Source: an uncultured Eubacterium sp. (GTDB lineage: Bacteria > Bacillota > Clostridia > Lachnospirales > Lachnospiraceae). From it: 32,350 bases of DNA. A program made the position numbers and the translations under genes. Every line of letters begins with the position of its first letter. Within the stretch, counting starts at the first letter, position 1. The DNA lies in assembly GCA_910578975.1 (NCBI GenBank), contig CAJTRZ010000020.1:1-32350 (forward strand), given 5' to 3'. A model generated the notes under the pieces. The model was not told where the DNA came from. It saw nothing but the letters and a program-made list of their open reading frames with translations, and made no database searches. Of the stretch, positions 1 through 9,011 are shown piece by piece.

Positions 1-48
1 TTTAATAAAAATATTTTTTTGGCGCTATAACTAAAATATTTTTTATTC

Positions 49-101
49 TTGAGATATGTTAATAAAAAAATTATAATATAAGAGATTAATACATTAGGAG
101 G
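49..101 (+). promoter_or_regulatory. Sigma-A-type promoter and ribosome site of the GH81 gene
   Basis: TTGAGA (49-54), a 17-base spacer and TATAAT (72-77) form a near-consensus vegetative promoter. AGGAGG (96-101) lies seven bases before the ATG at 109. Upstream, the A/T string aaaatatttttt occurs twice (about 9-20 and 33-44), which may act as an UP-like or curved element. I see no catabolite-repression operator here. Confidence 0.75.
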
Positions 102-108
102 AAACATC

Positions 109-3100
109 ATGAGAGGTTTATGGAAGAAAGTTATATCTGTTGCTTTAGTGGCAACAATGATAGTAACGATTTGTCCGCAGGGAAAATTATTTAATATTAA
201 TGCGGATGATATTAACGAGCCATATAATATTTCATATGGCAGACCGGTATATGCCAGTACACAAAATGGTAATGATGCACCGGAAAATGCTGTAGATGGC
301 GATGATAAAAGTAGATGGCAGGCAGCACAGAGCGATAAAAATGAATGGTTTTATGTCGATCTTGGAAAGGAAGCAAATATAGACCATTTATATATACATT
401 GGGAAGCTGCAAGGGCAAAATCTTATGAAATTCAGTTTTCAAATGATGAAGAGAACTGGAATACAGTATATACAAAGGGAAAAGGTCAGCAGACGACACC
501 AAGTGAACCTACAGGTATGAGCATTTCTTATGAGGTGCAGAAAATGACTGACGGGGTAGGGACAATATTGGCACATTGGACCAGTGTTGACAATGCTACA
601 TATGCGGTTTATGTAGATGAAATTGGTGAGGAACATTATGCTAAGGCACCAGACGGATATAAGTTTTCGAATCATGGACCGAATCAGGGGCAGATGAATT
701 TAAGTCAGGGAATACATAAACTTATTGTAATTGCCTTAGACAAGGATACAAAGCAGGAAGTCGGCCGTGGCGAGATGGACATTGAAGTAGAAGAAGGTGC
801 TGGCGGGGAAGAAGAGGAAGAAACATCTGGTGAAACTGTAGATAAGTCAAAAGAAACAATTACTTTTGACGATTTAACAACAGAACAGAAAAGAGCAAGA
901 TACGTAAAAATTGTATGTACAGAAAGAAGTATTGATTATGGTTGTTCTTTCTATGAATTTCAGGTTTACGGTACAGATGGTATGGTAAAACGACCGGAGA
1001 ATTATGGTGAAAATCTTGCATTAAATAAGACGGTATCAGCGAAATATAACGATATCATACAAGATGGAAATGTAATCAGACAAGTAAATGTAAGAGATGA
1101 ATGGTGGATGTATGATAGTGACGGTAATTTAATGGATGGGGCTTATGATAATGTAAAACCTGAAAATGCCGTAGATGGAAATTCAAATACTACATGGACA
1201 TCATATCAGGGGGATGACCAGTGGATTTATGTAGATTTGGAGAAAGAATACACCATTGGACGAGTGGTTCTTAACTGGAATGGAGATGCAGGAAAAATAT
1301 ATGATGTAGAGGTATCTAGTGATGCGAAAAACTGGAAAACAGTACATAGAGTATTAAAAGGTTCAGCTTACAAGAAAGATAACTTTACAATGTATCAGGA
1401 GAATGTAAGATACGTTAGAATATTTGGATATACGAAAGTAGAACATGGAAGTGGTTTTGGTGTGTCAGATTTTGAAGTATATGAATACAGAGAGGGAGAC
1501 AGCAAAGCAAATGAAACCATTCCTGAACTTCCAAAGAGAGAGATTATCAATAATCCAAATGGTAAAGGATCATATGTATCAGGAGAAATGTATAATGAGA
1601 AGAATAAACTTCCAACTTTTGTGAATCCGGATACAATTAAAACTCCTGTAGACTCAAACAGCTGGTGGTCATCAGCTATGATACAGGTATATAGTAATTT
1701 GTTGTGTTCAACTCCGCTTAAGACTAGTTTTTCAAAGAAAGGTCTTGGAGTACTTACAGCAACAGCAGGATGGGTAGGTGTTAGAACAGAAGATGATTTG
1801 GGAACAGATCAGAGTACAGAAACAGGAAGAGATTTCTATATTACACCAGAAAATTTTGAAGCAAACTCTGGATATGATAGAGTAGAAGATTATGGTGACT
1901 ATTCTGTAAAATTAGGATTGATGGATGACGGTGGACTTCAAATGATGTCAACGGTTGTAAAAGGTTCGCCTTATATATTTAGTGAATTCTGTAATAATAC
2001 AGTAGCATATATTAGTGGTCCGACAATCACAGAACTTTTTGATGGAAACGGAAATCCAATTTTAGCAAATAAGGGAGATGTGGTTACAACAGATCATATT
2101 GGATTTAAATCCGTAGATGAAGAAAATGCAAAGGCAAAGAATGACGGAGCATATTATTGTGTAAATGTTCCTGAAGGAACTCAGTTTAAGGTGATGGTAG
2201 CTGGTTCGAATTATAAGATTAAAGTTACATTCCCTTCTACAAATGAGAATTATATGTCAGTGGCTGCAATGACAAAAAAAGCAGATATAGACAGTTATTA
2301 CAAACATGGATATGCATTTGTAACAGATACACATGTAGATTATTCTTATAATCATGACAATTCTAAGATTATTACAACATATACAGCAACGACAGAAGTT
2401 AAGAGGAATGGCTTCTCGAATGAAACAATGCATTGTATGTTTCCGCATCAGTGGAAACACACAGATGAAGCAGACAATCCTGCTGTGGTTTATCCGTCTA
2501 TTCGTGGTGATATGAAGTCAATTTGGGCAAATGTGTATCATACAACGCAGCAGTTTTCAGGATTACTTCCAACTTTTGCAAAGCCGGACAGTGAGATGTT
2601 TAACAATGAAGAAATGATAGATTATCTCAATCAGGTAGTGGCTTCAAAAGTGAATGCAGCGCCGGTATCAGATGCATACTGGGAAGGAAAGAATGTTCAT
2701 CCACTTGCAATTAGTGCAATTATGGCAGACCAACTGGGTGAAACAGAAATAAAAGAAAAATTACTTGCAAAATTAAAGAGTATTATGGTTGACTGGTTCA
2801 ATTATGATGGAGAAGATGATAGATGTTATTTAATATATAATAAGGATTGGGGAACCGTATATTATCCGGATAGTGCATATGGTGCTAATGCGGCAATCTG
2901 TGACCATCATTTCACATATGGATATTTTATGTTTGGTGCAGCAGTACTTGCTACATATGATAAAGAGTTTTACAACGAGTACAAAGACATGGTGGAGATC
3001 CTAGTAAGAGATTATGCATGCCCGGATGATGATGACGAATTGTTCTGTAAATTCAGAGCATTTGATCAATATTCCGGACATTCATGGGCCGGTGGATATG

Positions 3101-6100
3101 CTGACAGTGATTCTGGTAACAATCAGGAATCGGCATCAGAGGCGTTATTCAGCTGGGTAGGTATGTATCTCTGGGGAGAAGCTACACAGAATAAAAAATA
3201 TATTGATGCTGGTGCATATGGTTTTACAACGGAGATGGATGCCATTGAACAGTATTGGTTTGATTATGATGAGACAAACTGGCTGCCGGAATATCCATTT
3301 GAAGGCACAGGTCAGATATATGGTGCATCCATGGGATATGGAACATTTTTTGGTGGACAGCCATTATATATATATGGTATTCAGTGGCTTCCAATTTCAG
3401 AATATCTGACTAATTATGGAATGAATCAGGAAAAATGCGCAAAGATTTATCAGGGACTGTGGGATGATACAAATTATGCTATAGATATTGAAACAAGAAT
3501 CTATAACAGATTGGTTGCTGAAGGTAAGGTGGAAGAGGCTGAAACATGGCATAACCCTAAAACTTATGCTACGCCAGATAACGGATGGCAGCATATTACA
3601 TGGCCATTCCTTTCACAGACAGATGCCAAAAGTGCATATGATAAATTTGAAGCAAATGTAACTAAGGTACAGACCGAAGACAGAGCAAATACATTATGGT
3701 TTATTGCCTCTATGGATGCTTATGGGTATAGAACAAATGACTATATGGTTGTTGGAGACATTCAGGGTTCAGTATACGTAAAGGATGGAAAGTACACTGC
3801 CCAGGTATGGAATCCGACAGAGAAGACACAGACAGTAACAATAAAGAAAGCTGATGGAACAAAAGTTGGTACGGCAGCAATCGGCTCAAAGGCGACAGTA
3901 GCATTTGAGATTAAAGAAAATTCTGAATTGCAACAGGCTGCAACACCAAATATCAAAGCAACATCTGTAGCAGAAGGAACAGTAACAGATAATATATCAG
4001 GAATTGTAACTTTTGATGATACGCAGATGGTAGAACTTTCTACAACGGATGAAGGAGTGACGATATACTATACAACGGATGGAAGTACGCCTACAACGGA
4101 ATCTGCTGTATATGAAGGAAAATTCCTTGTTTCAAGTAACACAACAATTAAGGCAATTGCAATTGGTGATGGATATATCGATTCAGCATATTCTTCAGCA
4201 GTTATCAAGATTGATGGAGATAAAGTTGAAAGCAGCGAAAACCTTGCGCTAAATAAAAAAGTTTCTGCTTCATCTACAGATGGAGGCAAGGTTCCTGAAA
4301 ATGCAGTAGATGGCAACGAAGGCACAATGTGGCAGGGCGATTCAGCAGATGATGAATATTTCCAGGTAGATCTTGGAAGCGTACAGGCTGTCAATACTGT
4401 TAATATTTTGTGGGAAGCTGCTTATGCAGAAAAATATGAGATTCAGGTATCAGTAGATGGAGAAGAATGGGAAACAGTAGCAAAAGAAAGTGGTATGGCA
4501 GGATGGATGACTTCATCATTTGCCGCTGTGAACGCAAGATATGTGAGGATGCAAGGAGTTCAGAGAGGAACGCAATATGGATATGGAATTAAAGAGTTCG
4601 AAGTATATGGGGCGCTTCAAGCTGTAGCACCGGTTATATCACCTATGAGTGGAACTTACGAAGGAAATCAGACCATTACGATGTCTACAACAGTAAAAGG
4701 TTCGGAAATTAAATACACACTCGATGGAAGTGAACCTACAGAAAAGTCACTTACATACACACAACCAATTACAGTAGATAAATCAACTGTAGTAAAAGCA
4801 TCAACCTATAGAAAAGGAATGATGCTGTCAGATATTACAGAATCAATTATTATTGTTAAGGGAACAATTGCTCTTAATAAGCATGAAGTAAATATTGCAA
4901 TTGATAGAACCGTACAGCTTGCTGCTTATACGGATATGGATGTGACATGGAGAAGCAGCGATGAAAGTATTGCTACAGTAGATGGAAATGGACTTGTTAC
5001 AGGCATCAAGCCGGGTAATGTAGAGATTATTGCTACAATTCCAAACGGAAAGAGTGAAACATGTAAGATTACAGTAACACCACCAGTACATATTGAGAGT
5101 ATTTCTCTTTCAGCTACGACATTGGAAATGAGAAATAAATCTACGCAGACGTTGTTTGTTACAGTGAATCCGCAAGATACGACAGATGATACAACAGCAA
5201 CATGGAAATCATCTGACGAAAATGTATTGATTGTTAATGAGAATGGAACAATTACAGCCAAGAGTGAAGGAACAGCAACAGTTACTGTTACTGTTGGGGC
5301 ATTTACTGCACAGTGTGAGGTGGTTGTCGGACCGGCAGCAACAGTAAAAGAAATGATTGTAGATGAATTGTATAACGCTGCGTTAGGTAAAGAAGTTACT
5401 ATTTCATCTATCTATGCAAATGAAGGTAGCCAGACTACAGATGTTCTTACAGATGGAAATATCGATGGTTCTTATGTATCTACGGATTGGGATAAATCAC
5501 GTACATCAGAATATCTGTTAGTAGATTTAGGTGCAGATTATGAAACCAAAGGTCTTGACATGTTAGCATTGAAGTTTGTGGGCGAAGCAACTCTTTGTAA
5601 TGATTATGAAATTCAGTATTCAGAAAATGGTGTTGATTTCAAGACGGTAGCAGAGGTGAATGGTGTCCAGTATTCAGATACGGATGAAGGGCTTTACAGC
5701 GTGAAAATAGATGCAGAGCAGGCTGCATTGCAGACAGCTAAGACCAGATATGTTAAGGTTGTTATGAAAGGAAATAAGAACTGGGGCTTCCAGATTAGAG
5801 AAGTAGCAGTTTTAAGTACGGAACAGGAGCTTAACTATACAGAAACAAAGAAATGTGATGCACCAGCAGGTTTCAGTGCAGTTTCTGATAATCCAAGTGA
5901 GATTACATATACCATCAAAGCTGGTGTAAGTCAGGAAGGATATAAATATATTGTTCTTGTGGACGGTAAACGAGTTAGTGAAGGTGTAGATGCTGGAACA
6001 TATACGATTAAGAATGTAGAGCGGGGAAATCATGAACTTCAGGTAATGTCCTATTATGAAGGAAAATATTCAGACCCGTTAAGTGCTAATGTGTTTGTAG

Positions 6101-7143
6101 AAGATGGCTCTTTGGTATATTACATTGACAGCGACATGAATCTGGCAAAAGATGCAGATGTTACAGTAGAGAGCATCTATGAAAGTGAAGGAAGTCAGGA
6201 TCCTAAAACGCTTACAGATGGTAAAATATCTAAAGATTTAGGAAATGTTGTGGAAACTGTATGGGGTGAAAAGACAGCAACTATTACAATTGATTTAGGA
6301 AAGAATATTAGTAAGAATATGATTGACGAAATCATTATGGCATTTAAGGCTGATAACACCAATGCAACAGAATACAATGTCCAGTTCTCTGAGGATGGAA
6401 CAAATTATGAGAAAGTATTGGAAAAAACAGATGTTGCATACAAAGAGGCTTTAGAAGATAAAATTGATGTTAGCAATTATTCTAAGGAGACAGTGAGATA
6501 TGTGCAGGTGAATCTTACAGGTGGAAACTGTACATGGGGATATCAGTTGTCAGAAATTGCTGTGATGAAGAAGAATATTAATATTAATTCTAATATTAAT
6601 GTAGAAGGATATCAGATTAGCGTAGCACATGAAGGATTCAGAGTTGTAGGTTCTGTAGAAGATACAATTAACAATCAGAAAGTTAAGAGTTGGGGATTTA
6701 TATATGCCCTTGCGAATGTAAATGGTAAAGATACAGGTATTGTAGATGATGATGTTTTTGTAAGAGGAGATAACTATTATGTAAAAGCATATCAGTCAAC
6801 TGCAAGCGGTACATTACAGGATAAGTATTCAGAGTCTGAGACGGCAACCAATTATGCAAGAGTTATGAAGTTTGGTGCTTTTACAGTCAGTGCATATACT
6901 GCGAAATATAAGGTACGAGCTTATGCAATATTGGAAGATGGAACATATGTATATAGTAAGCTGGTAAACTTTAGTGTGTTCGAAGTGGCAAGTTATATGT
7001 ATGACAATAGAATTATGAGTACAAAAGTAGAACATGATTATCTTTATGATAAGATATTGACGAAGGTTGAACCAGATTATAAATACATTGACAAAGACTG
7101 GTCACCAATTGTGAAACCTGTTAGTTTTAGGATGATACCTTAA
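109..7143 (+). CDS. Secreted multidomain GH81 endo-beta-1,3-glucanase
   Basis: This 2344-residue enzyme is predicted to cleave internal beta-1,3 bonds of glucans outside the cell. A signal peptide occupies about residues 1-32. Domains in order: discoidin (F5/8 type C) 38-291, interrupted by an Ig/Fn3-like insert near 130-245; discoidin 300-460; GH81 catalytic region about 495-1270; chitobiase C-terminal-like 1281-1366; discoidin 1373-1502; chitobiase-like 1505-1584; two bacterial Ig (Big_2) domains 1585-1742; discoidin 1754-1903; Fn3-like 1912-2000; discoidin 2006-2158; and an unassigned C-terminal domain 2160-2344. GH81 signatures are DHHFTYGYF (932-940, candidate catalytic Asp932) and NQESASE (1005-1011, Glu1007 and Glu1011). 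There is no LPXTG motif, S-layer domain or dockerin, so retention at the surface is unexplained. The gene is monocistronic, with its own promoter and terminator. The GH81 call is firm; exact domain edges are estimates. Confidence 0.93.
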   Translation: MRGLWKKVISVALVATMIVTICPQGKLFNINADDINEPYNISYGRPVYASTQNGNDAPENAVDGDDKSRWQAAQSDKNEWFYVDLGKEANIDHLYIHWEAARAKSYEIQFSNDEENWNTVYTKGKGQQTTPSEPTGMSISYEVQKMTDGVGTILAHWTSVDNATYAVYVDEIGEEHYAKAPDGYKFSNHGPNQGQMNLSQGIHKLIVIALDKDTKQEVGRGEMDIEVEEGAGGEEEEETSGETVDKSKETITFDDLTTEQKRARYVKIVCTERSIDYGCSFYEFQVYGTDGMVKRPENYGENLALNKTVSAKYNDIIQDGNVIRQVNVRDEWWMYDSDGNLMDGAYDNVKPENAVDGNSNTTWTSYQGDDQWIYVDLEKEYTIGRVVLNWNGDAGKIYDVEVSSDAKNWKTVHRVLKGSAYKKDNFTMYQENVRYVRIFGYTKVEHGSGFGVSDFEVYEYREGDSKANETIPELPKREIINNPNGKGSYVSGEMYNEKNKLPTFVNPDTIKTPVDSNSWWSSAMIQVYSNLLCSTPLKTSFSKKGLGVLTATAGWVGVRTEDDLGTDQSTETGRDFYITPENFEANSGYDRVEDYGDYSVKLGLMDDGGLQMMSTVVKGSPYIFSEFCNNTVAYISGPTITELFDGNGNPILANKGDVVTTDHIGFKSVDEENAKAKNDGAYYCVNVPEGTQFKVMVAGSNYKIKVTFPSTNENYMSVAAMTKKADIDSYYKHGYAFVTDTHVDYSYNHDNSKIITTYTATTEVKRNGFSNETMHCMFPHQWKHTDEADNPAVVYPSIRGDMKSIWANVYHTTQQFSGLLPTFAKPDSEMFNNEEMIDYLNQVVASKVNAAPVSDAYWEGKNVHPLAISAIMADQLGETEIKEKLLAKLKSIMVDWFNYDGEDDRCYLIYNKDWGTVYYPDSAYGANAAICDHHFTYGYFMFGAAVLATYDKEFYNEYKDMVEILVRDYACPDDDDELFCKFRAFDQYSGHSWAGGYADSDSGNNQESASEALFSWVGMYLWGEATQNKKYIDAGAYGFTTEMDAIEQYWFDYDETNWLPEYPFEGTGQIYGASMGYGTFFGGQPLYIYGIQWLPISEYLTNYGMNQEKCAKIYQGLWDDTNYAIDIETRIYNRLVAEGKVEEAETWHNPKTYATPDNGWQHITWPFLSQTDAKSAYDKFEANVTKVQTEDRANTLWFIASMDAYGYRTNDYMVVGDIQGSVYVKDGKYTAQVWNPTEKTQTVTIKKADGTKVGTAAIGSKATVAFEIKENSELQQAATPNIKATSVAEGTVTDNISGIVTFDDTQMVELSTTDEGVTIYYTTDGSTPTTESAVYEGKFLVSSNTTIKAIAIGDGYIDSAYSSAVIKIDGDKVESSENLALNKKVSASSTDGGKVPENAVDGNEGTMWQGDSADDEYFQVDLGSVQAVNTVNILWEAAYAEKYEIQVSVDGEEWETVAKESGMAGWMTSSFAAVNARYVRMQGVQRGTQYGYGIKEFEVYGALQAVAPVISPMSGTYEGNQTITMSTTVKGSEIKYTLDGSEPTEKSLTYTQPITVDKSTVVKASTYRKGMMLSDITESIIIVKGTIALNKHEVNIAIDRTVQLAAYTDMDVTWRSSDESIATVDGNGLVTGIKPGNVEIIATIPNGKSETCKITVTPPVHIESISLSATTLEMRNKSTQTLFVTVNPQDTTDDTTATWKSSDENVLIVNENGTITAKSEGTATVTVTVGAFTAQCEVVVGPAATVKEMIVDELYNAALGKEVTISSIYANEGSQTTDVLTDGNIDGSYVSTDWDKSRTSEYLLVDLGADYETKGLDMLALKFVGEATLCNDYEIQYSENGVDFKTVAEVNGVQYSDTDEGLYSVKIDAEQAALQTAKTRYVKVVMKGNKNWGFQIREVAVLSTEQELNYTETKKCDAPAGFSAVSDNPSEITYTIKAGVSQEGYKYIVLVDGKRVSEGVDAGTYTIKNVERGNHELQVMSYYEGKYSDPLSANVFVEDGSLVYYIDSDMNLAKDADVTVESIYESEGSQDPKTLTDGKISKDLGNVVETVWGEKTATITIDLGKNISKNMIDEIIMAFKADNTNATEYNVQFSEDGTNYEKVLEKTDVAYKEALEDKIDVSNYSKETVRYVQVNLTGGNCTWGYQLSEIAVMKKNININSNINVEGYQISVAHEGFRVVGSVEDTINNQKVKSWGFIYALANVNGKDTGIVDDDVFVRGDNYYVKAYQSTASGTLQDKYSESETATNYARVMKFGAFTVSAYTAKYKVRAYAILEDGTYVYSKLVNFSVFEVASYMYDNRIMSTKVEHDYLYDKILTKVEPDYKYIDKDWSPIVKPVSFRMIP

Positions 7144-7237
7144 GAATTCTAATATAAACTTTTAAATGACCCAACCGTTTCTTGGCATTAACTTAGGCTC
7201 TTTGCCAAGAGTGTGGGTAAACCAAAAATAAATTATA

Positions 7238-7268
7238 TCAGGTGCAGAACTCTGCACCTGATTTTTTT
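7238..7268 (+). terminator. Rho-independent terminator of the GH81 gene
   Basis: An 11-base inverted repeat (7238-7248 with 7251-7261, very tight loop) is followed directly by seven T. Between the stop codon and this stem, a second weaker pairing (CTTGGCA near 7180 with TGCCAAG near 7204) suggests a folded 3' untranslated region. Confidence 0.85.
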
Positions 7269-7312
7269 ATACAGAAGTCAGTAAAATTCTATTCATAATA
7301 TCTCAAATTATT

Positions 7313-7396
7313 TTTTGTCGAAAGTTTTTTTCTATCACGTTCTCTCTTCGACAGACTTTTTTTATCTGAAAATATATAATGTGTCAAAAGGGGTGA
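7313..7396 (+). promoter_or_regulatory. Spo0A-controlled spoIIG-type promoter and ribosome site
   Basis: TGTCGAA (7316-7322) and its reverse complement TTCGACA (7347-7353) match the core of the Spo0A binding box (TGTCGAA). A weaker TGTCAAA lies at 7382-7388. TATAAT (7375-7380) is a good -10 box. The TTCGAC half of the second box would be a -35 element 22 bases upstream of it, mirroring the long-spacer, Spo0A-activated spoIIG promoter known from Bacillus subtilis. GGGGTGA (7390-7396) is the ribosome site, five bases before an ATA codon at 7402. The boxes are direct observation; Spo0A control is inference. Confidence 0.75.
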
Positions 7397-7401
7397 GATA
7401 G

Positions 7402-8172
7402 ATATACATATATTTAGATGTTTACTTTTTCTATAATTTTATCTTAGATTTTTGTGTGCTGTTTGTTGTAAATAATGTACTAAAAATAAAGAAATCAGCA
7501 TTCAGACTGATTCTATCAGCGATCTTTGGTGCTTTGTATGCATTGATGGTGCTATTTATTCCGCATGTTATATTGCTTGGAGAATTTGTCACATATATTG
7601 CTGTGATTGAAATCATGGTATGGATTGCTTTTGGAAAAAGCAGTATCAGAGAAAATATAAAAAAAGTGCTGTTTATTTATTTGATTACATTTTTGCTGAA
7701 TGGAATGATTGATATTTTTCATGTGAATGATAATATGTGGAAGGTATTATTCATTGTGCTGACATCATGTAGTGTTATGACTGTTGGGATAAAAAAAGTA
7801 ATGGAGATGATAGGGAAAGAGTCTGTCAGGTACATAGTGAAAATAACAGAGGGTAATAAGTCAATCTCTGTAAAGGCCTTAAAAGATACAGGAAATCATC
7901 TGACAGATCCGCTTACCAATAAACCAGTGTCCATTATAGAAAAAGATATATTATATTCGTTAATAGCAGACACCGAAAAAAAACTTTATGTACCTTTTCA
8001 GTCAGTTGGAACATCTCATGGACTTATGGAGACTTATATTGTTCAACAGATAGAATTAGATGGAAAACGATATTATAATACAGAGATTGGAGTGTTTGAA
8101 GGCCAGTTAAGTAAAAATAATGAATATCAAATGATCTTACATCCAAAATTATTTGAGTCAGGGGGAAAATAA
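7402..8172 (+). CDS. spoIIGA: Sporulation sigma-E processing peptidase SpoIIGA (apparent ATA start)
   Basis: SpoIIGA is the membrane aspartic-type protease that removes the pro-peptide of sigma-E at the sporulation septum. The N-terminal half has several hydrophobic membrane segments. The cytoplasmic domain carries KDTGNHLTDP, with the candidate catalytic Asp162 (codon 7885). The first canonical in-frame start is GTG at 7456, but the reading frame stays open back to 7402 and encodes YIYLDV followed by more membrane sequence, the typical SpoIIGA N-terminus. A ribosome site stands exactly five bases before an ATA at 7402, and an in-frame TAG (7399-7401) immediately precedes it. Using 7402 gives 256 residues; using 7456 would truncate the first transmembrane segment. 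So this is either a rare ATA start, a start-codon mutation, or a sequence error. sigE follows after one base. Confidence 0.88.
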   Translation: MYIYLDVYFFYNFILDFCVLFVVNNVLKIKKSAFRLILSAIFGALYALMVLFIPHVILLGEFVTYIAVIEIMVWIAFGKSSIRENIKKVLFIYLITFLLNGMIDIFHVNDNMWKVLFIVLTSCSVMTVGIKKVMEMIGKESVRYIVKITEGNKSISVKALKDTGNHLTDPLTNKPVSIIEKDILYSLIADTEKKLYVPFQSVGTSHGLMETYIVQQIELDGKRYYNTEIGVFEGQLSKNNEYQMILHPKLFESGGK

Positions 8173-8173
8173 T

Positions 8174-8911
8174 TTGATTAATATTACATATTTGAAAAAA
8201 ATATGCTTTAAAAATCTTTCGTTTATCAGAGGAATGCTGTATTCGAAAAAGGGAGAAATTTATTATATTGGAGGAAACGATGTTCTGCCTCCTCCTTTGG
8301 AGAGTGAAGAAGAGGCTTTATGTATCCAGAATATTATTGAAAATGATGATCAGGACAGTAGGGCAAAATTGATAGAACATAATTTAAGGCTTGTAGTATA
8401 TATTGCAAAAAAATTTGATAATACAGGTGTAGGTGTGGAGGATTTAATATCTATTGGTTCGATAGGACTGATAAAAGGAATTAATACATTTAATCCTACC
8501 AAAAATATTAAACTTGCAACATATGCATCAAGATGTATTGAAAATGAGATTTTAATGTATTTAAGAAAAAATAATAAAACAAAACTGGAAGTTTCAATTG
8601 ATGAACCGTTAAATGTGGACTGGGATGGGAATGAACTGCTGCTGTCTGATATTTTGGGAACAGAGGAAGATATTATTTCAAAGGATATTGAAAATGAAGT
8701 AGAAAAAAAGTTGTTGTATAAAGCGATTGAAAAATTAAATCAGAGAGAGCGGGTAATTGTTGAAATGCGATACGGCTTGAATAATGTTGATGGGGAAGAG
8801 ATGACTCAGAAAGAAGTGGCAGATAGTCTGGGGATTTCTCAATCATACATATCAAGATTGGAAAAAAAGATAATTAAACGATTAAAAAGGGAAATTGTCA
8901 AATATGAATAA
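8174..8911 (+). CDS. sigE: RNA polymerase sporulation sigma factor sigma-E (pro-form)
   Basis: Sigma-E directs early mother-cell transcription. The chosen start is TTG at 8174, one base after the spoIIGA stop and seven bases after an AGGGGGA ribosome site; it gives 245 residues. Residues 1 to about 28 are a basic/hydrophobic pro-sequence ending in KKGE, followed by YYIGG and LPPPL, the hallmark of the mature sigma-E N-terminus. Region 2 includes NLRLVVYIAKKF and the helix ending in ATYASRCIENEILMYLR. Region 4 has a helix-turn-helix (TQKEVADSLGISQSYISRLE). The tight spacing suggests translational coupling, so that protease and substrate are made together. An in-frame TTG at 8153 is less likely because it has no well-placed ribosome site. 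Confidence 0.95.
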   Translation: MINITYLKKICFKNLSFIRGMLYSKKGEIYYIGGNDVLPPPLESEEEALCIQNIIENDDQDSRAKLIEHNLRLVVYIAKKFDNTGVGVEDLISIGSIGLIKGINTFNPTKNIKLATYASRCIENEILMYLRKNNKTKLEVSIDEPLNVDWDGNELLLSDILGTEEDIISKDIENEVEKKLLYKAIEKLNQRERVIVEMRYGLNNVDGEEMTQKEVADSLGISQSYISRLEKKIIKRLKREIVKYE

Positions 8912-8948
8912 GAAAATGAACAAATAAAATAAAATAAATAGAAATGGA

Positions 8949-8980
8949 GTATAAAGAGCCAGAGTTTCGGACACCATATT
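8949..8980 (+). promoter_or_regulatory. Candidate sigma-F-type promoter for sigG
   Basis: GTATA (8949-8953) followed after 15 bases by GGACACCATA (8969-8978) partly resembles the forespore sigma-F pattern (GYATA, then GG with A/T-rich bases). In Bacillus, sigG is transcribed by sigma-F. The -10 match is imperfect, so this is suggestive only. Confidence 0.4.
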
Positions 8981-9011
8981 TATGAAGAAAGTATGGAAAG
9001 TAGGAAAGAAT

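Noticed and set aside
109..7143. Cell-wall sorting signal at the end of the GH81 protein
   Set aside because: No LPXTG-like motif, hydrophobic tail and basic end occur; the C-terminus is a folded-looking domain.
7456..8172. spoIIGA starting at GTG 7456
   Set aside because: It would remove the conserved N-terminus and first membrane segment, and there is no ribosome site before it, whereas one lies ideally before ATA 7402.
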